Assembly: GCA_017622175.1 (NCBI GenBank)
Contig: JAGARQ010000004.1
Coordinates: forward strand, 1-49,050
Reading direction: 5' to 3'
Source: Bacilli bacterium
Lineage (GTDB): Bacteria; Bacillota_I; Bacilli_A; RF39; UBA660
Length of the DNA: 49,050 bases
The notes below the pieces were generated by a model. That model was not told where the DNA came from and did not search any database. It saw only the letters and a program-made list of their open reading frames with translations. Positions 1 through 7,900 of the stretch are shown here, in pieces; position 1 is the first letter of the stretch, and every line of letters starts with the position of its first letter. Made by a program: the position numbers and the translations under genes.

Positions 1-1
1 A

Positions 2-226
2 AAGGATGGACAAGAAGTAAAACCAACTAAGAAGATGTATGAATACGGAGGATGTATTTATCCAGAAGGAATTTTAGATAGTAATATGGTATGTGCATTC
101 GATCATCATCAAATAGAAAAAATCTGTCATATGGGATATAAGACAGAACAACAAGAAGAATTATCAAAAATCCTAAATGGTGGATACGAAATTTACAAAA
201 AGAAATATGAAAATGAAGCTGAATAA
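2..226 (+). CDS. DUF4176-like protein, C-terminal part (5' end outside window)
   Basis: The reading frame is open from the window edge to TAA, so the start lies upstream. The visible 74 residues contain YGGCIYPEG, followed by FDHHQIEKICHMGY. They match the middle of the complete DUF4176 protein at 31962 (YCGCLYPEG, FNHDQIKEIYHVGF), so the two are paralogues. DUF4176 proteins are typically found in Firmicutes type VII secretion loci; their molecular role is unknown. This copy lacks the proline-rich tail of the other and ends in a short charged helix. A terminator overlaps its stop codon. The next gene encodes a putative type VII substrate, which suggests a second substrate module. Family placement rests on the paralogue match and my memory of the motif. 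Confidence 0.75.
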   Translation, partial: KDGQEVKPTKKMYEYGGCIYPEGILDSNMVCAFDHHQIEKICHMGYKTEQQEELSKILNGGYEIYKKKYENEAE

Positions 227-238
227 GCTTCTTTTTTT
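213..238 (+). terminator. Rho-independent terminator overlapping a stop codon
   Basis: The inverted repeat GAAGCT/AGCTTC (215-220 and 226-231) has a 5-nt loop and is followed by seven T. The stop codon lies in the loop and second arm. Confidence 0.75.
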
Positions 239-250
239 CTATAGAAATAG

Positions 251-258
251 TGTATAAT
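251..258 (+). promoter_or_regulatory. Probable promoter -10 for the 738-aa gene
   Basis: TATAAT at 253-258 lies about 39 bases before the start codon at 297. No good -35 is seen; the upstream T-rich tract belongs to the preceding terminator. Confidence 0.45.
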
Positions 259-296
259 GAATATAAGAGAAAATAAAATAGAGTGGAAGTGAAAAT

Positions 297-2513
297 ATGG
301 CAAGATATACGTATAATGCCCGACTTGTTCAAGAAACAATAGAAACACTAAATGAAGCTTGCAAAAAACTTGATCATACAAATATCGATATGAAAAAAGG
401 AATTGACATGATATATAATGCACGCGGTGCTGAAAATATAAATATAGATTTCTCACCAATTACAGGATATCAATCTCAAGTTATCGATTTTATTGATCAA
501 ATGAGTGGAGAACTTAGAAAAAAATCAAAAGAAATAGAAGAGTATGAAAATGCTCCATGGTATAAAAAACTTTTTGCAACAATTGGAATGGGTGCCTTAA
601 AAATAATTGAAGGATTTATTGGAGTAAACGAAAATGTTATTGATGGATTAGTATCAATTGTTGGTTTTATTGGTGGACTATTTAGTTCAAGATTTCAAGA
701 TTGCCTTGGAGAATTTATAAAAAAAGATTGGGTTGGAGATACAACAGCAAAATGGTATGAAGAAGGCTGGTTGAAAAATGTAAATAAATATAGTTACATG
801 TCTCATCAATCAACTGCAGCAAATGTATTAAAAGGTGTAGGAAATGCCGTTGGATATATAGCACTAAGTTGTATTCCATATGTTGGATTTGCTGTTTCAA
901 CTGCAGCAGCAACAATGGGTGCAATCGGAAGTGGAACCCAATCAGGATTACAACAAGGAATGTCTTATAATCAAGCTTTTGGTCAAGGAGCAAAGCAAGG
1001 AGCCGTCGCCCTCGCAACCTCTTTAATTACTAAAGGTATTGCAAATAAATTAACATCAGGAGCTGGAGCGGTAACAAATTCAATTGATGATGTTAGTAGA
1101 GCCGCAAGTAGTGCAAAAAATACGTTTACAGGTTTAAAATCTGCCTTAGCAGGAGCAGGTGATGATATTGCTGGTTTACTTGACGATGCGGCTGGTGCCT
1201 TAGATGATGTTGCCAATTTTGCAGATGATGCAGTTATAGCAGGAGGAGCAACAACACAATCAGCTAATGCTGCATTCAATAGTGCTAAGAATTTAACTTC
1301 TACTTTAGATAAATTGAAGACAGCAGCTCAAGCTGCAGGATACGGTGATGATGTTCTAAATTCAATTGATGAAATGGCTGCTGCAGCAAAGTCAACTCAA
1401 ACTGCAGCCAATGCAGCTAAGAACATTGTTGCAAACACTTCAACTATTACAAATGGCAAATTTGGAGAAACAGTTAAAAATATTGGTAATAAAATTCCTG
1501 GGTCAAAAGCAGTTGCATCTGCTGTTGGAAAAGTAACATCAAATCCAGTTGTTCAAAAAGCCGTTACTGGACTATCAAATGCTGCTCAAGCAGCTGCAAA
1601 AGCAAGCCCTGTTGTATCAAGTGCTGTTTCAACAACAGCTGGTGTTGTAGCATCCGGTACACTTGGTGACAATCAAACATCAACAGCCTATAGACAGTTT
1701 GTTCAAGAAAGTCAAACAACAACACCAGGGATGGCATTATATAATGAAACTCAGCAAACCTTACAAAATGCCAAACCAAGTGCTGCAACTGCAGAACAAG
1801 CGGCACAAAATCTTCAAAATATGGAAGCACAAGGATATGTGCCTGGAAGTTCATCTACAACTGAAATACCAGTAACAACACCAGTTGCAACACCAGTACC
1901 AACAGCTGGTTCATCATCATCAAGTCCAACATATAATGTTACAACTAAACCAGTAGATATTGCACCATATCCTAATGAAAATGAACCAACAAATTATCAA
2001 CCGACAATAACAACTAAACCAGTAGTTATACCAGAGAATACACCATCTACTGAACAACCTGTATTAGATGATGTAATTAACAATATAATAATTGACAATG
2101 ATCAACAACCACCGACAGGAATAAATACTACAACTGGTACAACTACAAATGAAGTTATTGGGCATACAGTTCAAACTAGCAGTCAAGTACTTAATACCTT
2201 TGGAAATGTATCAAACTCTGTATCAACAATGGATACAAAAACAATGATACCAACAAGTTCATCACCAATCTTATCTTCTGCTACTAAAGAATCATCTTCA
2301 TTTGCCCCACTTGGAGCAGGCATATCAACCGCAGCTCTAGCCGGATTTGGAACTAAGAAATTAGTTGACAAGAAGAAAGAAGAAAAAGAAGATAAATTAA
2401 ATGTTGAACAGTGGCAACAAAATGATAATACAGAAGATGTTACATTTAGTCATGAACTTTTAAAAGATGCTGACTACTTAAATCCAATGGATGAATTGGC
2501 TTTCCAAGAATAA
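297..2513 (+). CDS. Large Gly/Ala-rich putative type VII secretion substrate
   Basis: This 738-residue protein has no characterised homologue that I recognise. Residues 1-90 look like a helical hairpin of the WXG/LXG kind. Hydrophobic glycine-rich segments follow at about 92-135 and 187-212, then a long Ala/Ser/Asp-rich helical region to about 510, a Thr/Pro/Ser-rich linker (about 520-660), a short hydrophobic segment (about 672-688, PLGAGISTAALAG) followed by KK, and an acidic tail. The order of a helical N-terminus and a VEG/IEG-like hydrophobic region resembles the 660-aa protein at 29458 inside the type VII locus. The upstream DUF4176 gene supports the same link. No toxin domain or LPxTG sorting signal is present. 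The start follows GGAAGTGAAAAT. Secretion by type VII is inferred. Confidence 0.55.
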   Translation: MARYTYNARLVQETIETLNEACKKLDHTNIDMKKGIDMIYNARGAENINIDFSPITGYQSQVIDFIDQMSGELRKKSKEIEEYENAPWYKKLFATIGMGALKIIEGFIGVNENVIDGLVSIVGFIGGLFSSRFQDCLGEFIKKDWVGDTTAKWYEEGWLKNVNKYSYMSHQSTAANVLKGVGNAVGYIALSCIPYVGFAVSTAAATMGAIGSGTQSGLQQGMSYNQAFGQGAKQGAVALATSLITKGIANKLTSGAGAVTNSIDDVSRAASSAKNTFTGLKSALAGAGDDIAGLLDDAAGALDDVANFADDAVIAGGATTQSANAAFNSAKNLTSTLDKLKTAAQAAGYGDDVLNSIDEMAAAAKSTQTAANAAKNIVANTSTITNGKFGETVKNIGNKIPGSKAVASAVGKVTSNPVVQKAVTGLSNAAQAAAKASPVVSSAVSTTAGVVASGTLGDNQTSTAYRQFVQESQTTTPGMALYNETQQTLQNAKPSAATAEQAAQNLQNMEAQGYVPGSSSTTEIPVTTPVATPVPTAGSSSSSPTYNVTTKPVDIAPYPNENEPTNYQPTITTKPVVIPENTPSTEQPVLDDVINNIIIDNDQQPPTGINTTTGTTTNEVIGHTVQTSSQVLNTFGNVSNSVSTMDTKTMIPTSSSPILSSATKESSSFAPLGAGISTAALAGFGTKKLVDKKKEEKEDKLNVEQWQQNDNTEDVTFSHELLKDADYLNPMDELAFQE

Positions 2514-2551
2514 AGATGATTAAACTACTTTTATTTTCAACAAAAATATTA

Positions 2552-2557
2552 TATAAT
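2552..2557 (+). promoter_or_regulatory. Probable promoter -10
   Basis: TATAAT lies 16 bases before the proposed GTG start at 2574. The 5' leader is very short and the -35 is poor. Confidence 0.4.
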
Positions 2558-2573
2558 GTAAATGGTGATAAAA

Positions 2574-2879
2574 GTGGAATACATAATTATAGCAATAGGA
2601 CTAATAATTATAGCCCTAGCAATTATAAAAGCAACAAAAAAAGATGCAGGACTAGATTTTAATAAACTAGTTGAATACCTTGGTGGAAAAGATAATATAA
2701 TTTCAACAGAAATAAATATGTCAAGATTTAAAGTAACACTAAAAGATGTTAGTAAAGCAAATAAAGAAGGAATTCAAAAACTAGGTGCAAAGGGTATTGT
2801 TGAAATAGACAATCAACTAAAAATAATTTTAGGTTCTGAATCTAAACAATTAAAAAAATATATTGATGAAATAAAATAA
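2574..2879 (+). CDS. Membrane-anchored PTS EIIB-like domain lacking the active cysteine
   Basis: The protein has one N-terminal membrane helix (about residues 3-20) followed by a domain resembling glucose-type PTS EIIB: YLGGKDNI, RFKVTLKD, KLGAKGIVEI, KIILG. In active EIIB the phosphorylated cysteine lies in a C-x-T-R-L-R motif. Here the aligned stretch reads N-M-S-R-F-K, so the cysteine is replaced by asparagine and phosphotransfer is unlikely. I chose GTG at 2574 because GGTGAT lies the usual distance before it; an ATG at 2562 would overlap that ribosome binding site. No EIIC or EIIA partner is nearby. A structural or regulatory role is possible; function unknown. Confidence 0.65.
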   Translation: MEYIIIAIGLIIIALAIIKATKKDAGLDFNKLVEYLGGKDNIISTEINMSRFKVTLKDVSKANKEGIQKLGAKGIVEIDNQLKIILGSESKQLKKYIDEIK

Positions 2880-2909
2880 TGACAAACAAAGTCATTATTT
2901 TTCTTTTTT
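2874..2909 (+). terminator. Rho-independent terminator
   Basis: AAATAATGAC/GTCATTATTT (2874-2883 and 2891-2900) has a 7-nt loop and a T-rich tail. The first arm contains the stop codon of the EIIB-like gene. Confidence 0.8.
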
Positions 2910-2956
2910 CGACAAAAAACAACACCAAAAGATAGTAAACTAACAATGGTGATTAT

Positions 2957-4039
2957 ATGATAATAGATAACTTATTATTACTAGGTATTTGTTTAATTTT
3001 TCCACTAAGCTTATATTTTAATTACAAAACTTTTCTAAAAACATTTGAATTAAAAGAAAATTCTATTTTCCTTGAACTATCTATAATATCATCACTTATA
3101 TTAATGATTAAATATGATAGTTCAAAAGATATATACTCAAGTTTTATCTATCTAATTCCATTAATACTTACAATTAAATATAAAAAACCAAAAATATTTA
3201 TAATTTTATTAATTATTCTTTTAGTACTAACCAATCTAACATATAAAGAAATAGAAATATATAAACTAATTCAAACAATATTAGTAGCATCAATCTACTT
3301 ATTTTTTACAATTTATTTATTTAATCTAAGTGAACAAGTAATTGACTTATCTAAAATAGAAAAAGAATTAGAAAGAGAAAAACTATTACGATCATCAATT
3401 TCTAAACTAACTCATGAATTAAAAAATCCCATCGCAGTATGTAATGGCTATTTAGAAATGCTTGATATTAATGATAAAAATAAAACAAAAAAATACTTAG
3501 ATATTATTACAAACGAAATAACAAGATCAAAAACAATAATTGATGAATTTTCATCATTTGGAAAACTAAAAACAATCGAAAAAGAAGAACTTGATATATC
3601 ATATCTTTTAGAAGATGTTCTCTCATTATTAAAACCAATTTTTAAGCAACATAAAGGAAAGATTAATTTTATATCCAATGAAGAAGTATATATAAAAGGT
3701 GATTATAATAAACTAAAACAAGTATTTATCAATCTCTTAAAAAATACAATTGAAGCAAAAAAAGAAAACGAATTACTAAATGTAGACTTAAAAGTAAAAA
3801 AAGAAAAAAACCAAGTAGTTATTACTATAAAAGATAATGGAATAGGTATGAATAAAGAAACACTAAAAAGAGTATCCGAAGTTTTCTTTACAACTAAACA
3901 AAACGGTACAGGAATCGGACTTGCATTTTCAAAAGAAGTAATTGAGCTTCATAAAGGAAAATTATTAATAAGTTCTAAACTAAACGAAGGAACAGAAATA
4001 AAAATTATTCTTCCAAAAGAAAAAGTCCGAAGACTTTAA
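2957..4039 (+). CDS. Sensor histidine kinase, orphan, multi-pass membrane
   Basis: This is a 360-residue two-component sensor kinase. The first ~130 residues form about five to six membrane helices with little extracellular sequence, as in sensors of membrane state or KinB-like kinases. A short coiled linker leads to the HisKA H-box (SKLTHELKNP, phosphoacceptor His153), then the HATPase domain: N-box VFINLLKNTIEA, G1 DNGIGM, F-box VFFTTK, G2 GTGIGLAFSK. All catalytic motifs are intact, so autophosphorylation is expected. No response regulator gene lies beside it, so the partner must be elsewhere. The start follows GGTGAT with normal spacing. Its last codons overlap the convergent gene at 4036 by four bases. 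Confidence 0.9.
   Translation: MIIDNLLLLGICLIFPLSLYFNYKTFLKTFELKENSIFLELSIISSLILMIKYDSSKDIYSSFIYLIPLILTIKYKKPKIFIILLIILLVLTNLTYKEIEIYKLIQTILVASIYLFFTIYLFNLSEQVIDLSKIEKELEREKLLRSSISKLTHELKNPIAVCNGYLEMLDINDKNKTKKYLDIITNEITRSKTIIDEFSSFGKLKTIEKEELDISYLLEDVLSLLKPIFKQHKGKINFISNEEVYIKGDYNKLKQVFINLLKNTIEAKKENELLNVDLKVKKEKNQVVITIKDNGIGMNKETLKRVSEVFFTTKQNGTGIGLAFSKEVIELHKGKLLISSKLNEGTEIKIILPKEKVRRL
4014..4037 (-). terminator. Minus-strand terminator inside the histidine kinase 3' end
   Basis: On the minus strand AAAGTC-TTCG-GACTTT (4022-4037) is followed by TTCTTTT. It would end the small minus-strand gene yet lies in the last codons of the plus-strand kinase gene. UUCG is an unusually stable tetraloop. 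Confidence 0.6.
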
Positions 4040-4329
4040 TAATAAAAACTATTAGTGTTACTAAAAGTAGGATATTGTTGTGGATAATAAGGCATTGGCA
4101 TCATTTGCCAACCACAACAAGGTGGTCTATTATTTAATTGGTTATTATTAGCAATCCCAAACCCTAAAGCAGTTCCTGCTAGACCACCAACAACAAGTGG
4201 TGCAAGTAAAAATCTTTCGTCATTAGTATCTTGATATACATCATATGAATAACTATTTCCTTGTAAAGCACTTGTATTTCTATACATACCATTAGAATTA
4301 TTTGGTATAATATAATTATAAGGATACAT
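4036..4329 (-). CDS. Small Tyr/Asn/Pro-rich protein, coat-like, unknown function
   Basis: The 97-residue product starts MYPYNYIIPNN, has one glycine-rich hydrophobic segment (LLAPLVVGGLAGTALGFGIA, about residues 44-63), a RPPCCGW motif and a Tyr/Pro/Met-rich tail ending NSFYY. This composition resembles small spore-coat or surface-layer proteins of Firmicutes, but I cannot place it in a family. I chose the ATG at 4329 because AAGGAG lies 9 nt before it; a TTG further upstream would abut that site. The gene converges on the histidine kinase and is divergent from the aminopeptidase at 4382. Confidence 0.65.
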   Translation of the reverse strand: MYPYNYIIPNNSNGMYRNTSALQGNSYSYDVYQDTNDERFLLAPLVVGGLAGTALGFGIANNNQLNNRPPCCGWQMMPMPYYPQQYPTFSNTNSFYY

Positions 4330-4381
4330 AATATTCAACTCCTTTATAGTAAATTATGATAAAAGAAAGAATAGGTGAACT

Positions 4382-5491
4382 ATGAATACTGAAAAAATAA
4401 ACACATTAGCAAAAACAATTGTAAATTATTCTCTTCATTTAAAAGAAAATGATAGAGTGCATATAAGCTTTACTGAAGAAGCAACACCATTAGTTGAAGA
4501 AATAATAAAAGAAGCTAAACTAGTAAAAGCAATAGTTGGATTAAATCTATACAACCCAAGATTGAATGCCCGTCTTGCTGAAGGTAACACAATGGCAAGA
4601 TTAGAGCATTTAAAAAAAGTAAAAGAATTTGAAGTAAATAACTATGATGCATTTGTTATGATTAGAGGAGCATTTAATGACTATGAAGCAAAAAATGTAC
4701 CACAAGAAATGACAAAACAATTTGGTATTATGACAAGCGATATTGATGATGTAAGAATTAATGAACGTGAATGGGTACTATTAAATTATCCAACATATTT
4801 AGATGCTCATAAAGCTAAAATGACAACAGAAGATTTTAATAAATTTGCATTTGATGTTATGACAGTTGACTATAAAAAAATGAGTGAAGATGTTGCTCCA
4901 TTAAAAGCTTTAATGGAAAGAACAGATAAGGTAAGAATCACATCACCAGGAACAGACATTACATTCTCAATTAAAGGTATGCCTGCAGTACCATGTTGTG
5001 GAGAAAAAAACATTCCTGATGGAGAAATATATTCAGCTCCAATTAAGGACAGTGTAAATGGAACAATTACATACAATACACCAAGTCCATATCAAGGAAA
5101 CATTTACAACAAAGTATCATTAACATTTGAAAATGGTAAAATAATTAATGCTACATGTGATGGTGATAATGCTAAATTAAATGAAATATTTGATACTGAT
5201 GAAGGTGCAAGATATGTAGGAGAATTTGCCTTAGGTTTCAATCCAAAAGTATTATACCCAATGGGAGATATCTTATATGATGAAAAAATAACAGGAAGCT
5301 TACACTTCACTCCCGGAAGATGTTATGCCGATTGCGATAATGGAAATAAATCAGCAATCCACTGGGATATGGTATTAATCCAAAGAGAAGACTTTGGTGG
5401 TGGAGAAATTTACTTTGATGATGTACTAATTAGAAAAGATGGAAAATTTGTTTTAGAAGAATTAAAAACATTAAATTACGAAGACCAATAA
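4382..5491 (+). CDS. M29-family metallo-aminopeptidase
   Basis: The 369-residue product matches the M29 (aminopeptidase T/S, AmpS/PepS) family in length and motifs. These are cytosolic dimetal enzymes that remove N-terminal residues from peptides. Conserved stretches are ERTDKVRITSPGTDITFSI, NIPDGEIYSAP (first metal-binding Glu), GARYVGEFALGFNP (second Glu), GSLHFTPGRCY (His) and SAIHWDMV (His and Asp). All expected metal ligands are present. The AGGTGA site sits close to the start codon. There is no signal peptide. It is monocistronic, with its own terminator, and is probably a housekeeping peptide-salvage enzyme. Confidence 0.9.
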   Translation: MNTEKINTLAKTIVNYSLHLKENDRVHISFTEEATPLVEEIIKEAKLVKAIVGLNLYNPRLNARLAEGNTMARLEHLKKVKEFEVNNYDAFVMIRGAFNDYEAKNVPQEMTKQFGIMTSDIDDVRINEREWVLLNYPTYLDAHKAKMTTEDFNKFAFDVMTVDYKKMSEDVAPLKALMERTDKVRITSPGTDITFSIKGMPAVPCCGEKNIPDGEIYSAPIKDSVNGTITYNTPSPYQGNIYNKVSLTFENGKIINATCDGDNAKLNEIFDTDEGARYVGEFALGFNPKVLYPMGDILYDEKITGSLHFTPGRCYADCDNGNKSAIHWDMVLIQREDFGGGEIYFDDVLIRKDGKFVLEELKTLNYEDQ

Positions 5492-5508
5492 TTGGTCTTT
5501 TTTTTGCA
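5481..5508 (+). terminator. Rho-independent terminator embedded in gene end
   Basis: AAGACCAAT/ATTGGTCTT is followed by a run of T. The aminopeptidase stop codon (5489-5491) lies at its centre, and the T-run continues into the -35 of the next promoter. Confidence 0.85.
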
Positions 5509-5532
5509 ATAAAATAACTTTTATGTTATAAT
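5504..5532 (+). promoter_or_regulatory. Promoter of the kinase-like trio
   Basis: TTGCAA (5504-5509), a 17-nt spacer and TATAAT (5527-5532), with an extended -10 TG at 5524-5525. The -35 begins inside the T-run of the preceding terminator. Confidence 0.8.
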
Positions 5533-5562
5533 ATGCGACAAATACAAGTAAGGGGGATTTAT

Positions 5563-6315
5563 ATGAAAAGATTACCAAATATAGCTCTATCAGATGAAGA
5601 GTTATATTCAATAATTGAAAATAATAAATTTGATTATGGTGGCGAAGCCATAGTATGTAGTAATAACAATCCTCATACTTTATATAAAATATTTGTTCAT
5701 CCTGGAACAGAAATTCCAGATATAATGAGTGATAATAAATTAAGAAAAATAGAATGGCTATTTCAACATGAATTAGATGATACAGTAAGACCAATATCTA
5801 CTTTATCTAATCGCGGTTATCTAATAGGATTTGAAATGACTTTTGACGAAGATGATGTAGCATTAATAAATGCCACACTAACTCCAGAAGAAAAAGTTTA
5901 TTATTTACATGAATCAGCAGATATTTTAAGAAGATTCTCATCTTTTGACATAACATATGGTGACGTTAAAGATGATAATGTACTAATAAATAAAAAAACT
6001 AAAAAAGCAAAATTTTGTGATGTAGATAATATGAGAATAGGAAGTTTACCAATTGATATTATGGGACATGGATTAATTGATTATTATGATGCTACTCAAA
6101 CAATTGATGAAAAAGCCGATGCCTTTATGCACAATTTACTTTTATTAGAACAATTAAAATATCATAATTTATCGCATAGAGCAATTTTAAATAGATTAAG
6201 AACTAATCCTATAATGCCAGAATTTCCAGAAGAAGCAGAAAAAATTTTAACATCATTATTACCACCAGAAAAATTTCAAGGAGAATATGCTATTTCATAT
6301 ATAAAAAGAAGGTGA
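5563..6315 (+). CDS. Atypical protein kinase-like protein, paralogue 1 of 3
   Basis: The 250-residue protein has a recognisable kinase-like core: a glycine-bearing loop YGGEAIVC (25-32), a candidate ATP-binding lysine in LYKIF (Lys42), a catalytic-loop motif YGDVKDDNVLIN (Asp134, Lys136, Asn139) and CDVDN (Asp153) in place of DFG. The canonical HRD is Y-G-D. It lacks membrane helices and sensor domains. Substrate unknown; a small-molecule or protein kinase is possible. I start it at 5563, after AGGGGGATTTAT; an ATG at 5533 overlaps the promoter -10. The TGA stop is the only TGA stop in the window and overlaps the ribosome binding site of the next gene, so the two are probably translationally coupled. 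Confidence 0.75.
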   Translation: MKRLPNIALSDEELYSIIENNKFDYGGEAIVCSNNNPHTLYKIFVHPGTEIPDIMSDNKLRKIEWLFQHELDDTVRPISTLSNRGYLIGFEMTFDEDDVALINATLTPEEKVYYLHESADILRRFSSFDITYGDVKDDNVLINKKTKKAKFCDVDNMRIGSLPIDIMGHGLIDYYDATQTIDEKADAFMHNLLLLEQLKYHNLSHRAILNRLRTNPIMPEFPEEAEKILTSLLPPEKFQGEYAISYIKRR

Positions 6316-6319
6316 TTTT

Positions 6320-7048
6320 ATGCAAAGAATGCCTAATATTTCTTTATCAAAAAGAGAGGTAAAAAACCTAATTAGAAAATCATTTTACTCATCAGGCGGA
6401 GAAAGCTATATTTGTAAACCCAATCACTCAAAAACATTATATAAATTGTTTAGAGATGGTCCAAAGATAATTCCTATGTCTGAAAACAAAGAAAGAAAAA
6501 TAGTAAGACTACATGAACTACAATTAGAACATAGTGTAATTCCAATTGCTACAATCAGCTGTAGAGGAGAATTAATTGGTTATGAAATGACTCATGATGA
6601 AGATGATGAAAGATATTCTCCAACATATCAATCTAGAAATGAAAAAATAGATTTTCTAGATGAAACACATCAAATATTAGAATATTTTGCATCAAAAGAT
6701 ATTATTTATGGAGATGTTGCATATAGAAATATATTATTTAATAAAAGAACTGGTAAAGCAAAATTTTGTGATATGGACAATATTTTCATAGAAGGAAATC
6801 CAATTGATTTAGTAGGAACAACAACACCTTTAGCAACCTACAATAATGCTTGTGGTATAGATGAAAAGGCAGATGCTTTTGTCCACAATATGTTAACTTT
6901 TCAAACATTAGGTGTAGATTTTCCAATGTATCTTGATGATGAACTAGAATTAGACTTTTATGAACCTGGTATAAGAGTAATTGAGTCTATGGATGATCCA
7001 ACAATGTTTACAGGAGAGTACGTTATACAATACGTAAAAAGAAGATAG
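6320..7048 (+). CDS. Atypical protein kinase-like protein, paralogue 2 of 3
   Basis: The 242-residue paralogue shares the opening (M-x-R-x-P-N-I-x-L), the glycine loop SSGGESYIC, the LYKLF lysine, the hinge-like IGYEMTHDEDD, the catalytic loop IIYGDVAYRNILFN and CDMDN, and the ending FTGEYVIQYVKRR. The lysine two residues after the catalytic Asp in the other two copies is Ala here (GDVAYRN), a pattern also seen in tyrosine-kinase-like catalytic loops, so activity is not excluded. It begins 4 bases after the previous stop, with the binding site AAGGTGA overlapping that stop. It is likely co-transcribed with its neighbours. Confidence 0.75.
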   Translation: MQRMPNISLSKREVKNLIRKSFYSSGGESYICKPNHSKTLYKLFRDGPKIIPMSENKERKIVRLHELQLEHSVIPIATISCRGELIGYEMTHDEDDERYSPTYQSRNEKIDFLDETHQILEYFASKDIIYGDVAYRNILFNKRTGKAKFCDMDNIFIEGNPIDLVGTTTPLATYNNACGIDEKADAFVHNMLTFQTLGVDFPMYLDDELELDFYEPGIRVIESMDDPTMFTGEYVIQYVKRR

Positions 7049-7059
7049 AAGGTGATAAA

Positions 7060-7818
7060 ATGCAAAGAATGCCTAATATTAATTTAACACCTGAAGAATA
7101 TCAAATAATGACAACATATTGTCATTATGGTACGGGTGGAGAAGGTATAATTTGTCGTAGTCAAAGACCTGATACTCTATATAAAATATTTGTTGACTAT
7201 GAAACAATAACACCTACTGGATTACCAGATAATAAGTATAAAAAAATATTAGAGTTATATGAAAGAAGATTAAAAGGTAGTGTCCACCCATTAAGTACAG
7301 TTAGTCTAAATGACGAACTAATTGGCTATGAAATGACCTTTGATGAAGATGATATGACACTAGATAAAATATTCTTATTTAGAGGAAGTTTAATAAAAGC
7401 TCTTCAAGACACATCAGAAATTTTAAAATACTTTGCTAGTGAAGATATTACCTATGGTGATGTTAAAGCTAATAATATATTAATTAATAGAAGAACACAT
7501 GAAGCAAAGTTTTGTGATATGGACAATGTTCGTATGGGAGATTATCCAATTGACTTACTAAGTGACCATGTTGATTCATTTATTACAACTGAAGCAGATA
7601 TAAATGCAACAGTAGATGCGTATATGCATAATTTAATGACTCTTCAATACCTAAATGATCCTACAGCATCATACGATAAAATACTTTCTAACATTAAAGA
7701 AGGCAAGTACAAAAGAGCATATAAAAAGGAAGCAAGACCAACACTAGCTAGTATGCCAATTCCAGAACAATTTACAGGAGAATATCTTGCTCCCTATGTA
7801 AAGAAATTAAGGTTGTAA
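7060..7818 (+). CDS. Atypical protein kinase-like protein, paralogue 3 of 3
   Basis: The 252-residue third copy starts MQRMPNINLTPEE and has the loop GTGGEGIIC, LYKIF, IGYEMTFDEDD, ITYGDVKANNILIN (Asp, Lys and Asn all kept), CDMDN and FTGEYLAPYVKK near the end. It follows copy 2 after 11 bases, with AAGGTGATAAA before the ATG. The three proteins align along their whole length but are clearly diverged, so the duplications are not recent. The conserved first and last ten residues are unusual for kinases and may mark a shared binding surface. Substrate and pathway unknown. Confidence 0.75.
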   Translation: MQRMPNINLTPEEYQIMTTYCHYGTGGEGIICRSQRPDTLYKIFVDYETITPTGLPDNKYKKILELYERRLKGSVHPLSTVSLNDELIGYEMTFDEDDMTLDKIFLFRGSLIKALQDTSEILKYFASEDITYGDVKANNILINRRTHEAKFCDMDNVRMGDYPIDLLSDHVDSFITTEADINATVDAYMHNLMTLQYLNDPTASYDKILSNIKEGKYKRAYKKEARPTLASMPIPEQFTGEYLAPYVKKLRL

Positions 7819-7833
7819 AACAATAACATCTTA

Positions 7834-7863
7834 TGATATAATTAGTCCTCGGATGACTATAAT
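7834..7863 (+). promoter_or_regulatory. Promoter region of rluB
   Basis: Two candidate -10 boxes are present: extended TGATATAAT (7834-7842) and TATAAT (7858-7863). A short inverted repeat TAGTC/GACTA lies between them. I cannot decide which is used. Confidence 0.5.
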
Positions 7864-7900
7864 ATGATAAAATATAAATATGAATAAAAGAGGTGACATT

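Noticed and set aside
983-1279. Minus-strand frame within the 738-aa gene
   Set aside because: Its Ala/Pro/Ser-rich shadow composition, absence of a ribosome binding site and full overlap with a real gene.
672-2513. Sortase anchor at the end of the 738-aa protein
   Set aside because: A hydrophobic segment followed by KK is present, but there is no LPxTG-like motif and the tail after it is about 50 residues, too long for a sorting signal.
6313-6336. Reading TGA as tryptophan (Mycoplasma code), extending the first kinase-like protein
   Set aside because: The paralogues end at the same K-R-R position with TAG or TAA, and the extension would overlap the next gene. TGA is a stop here.
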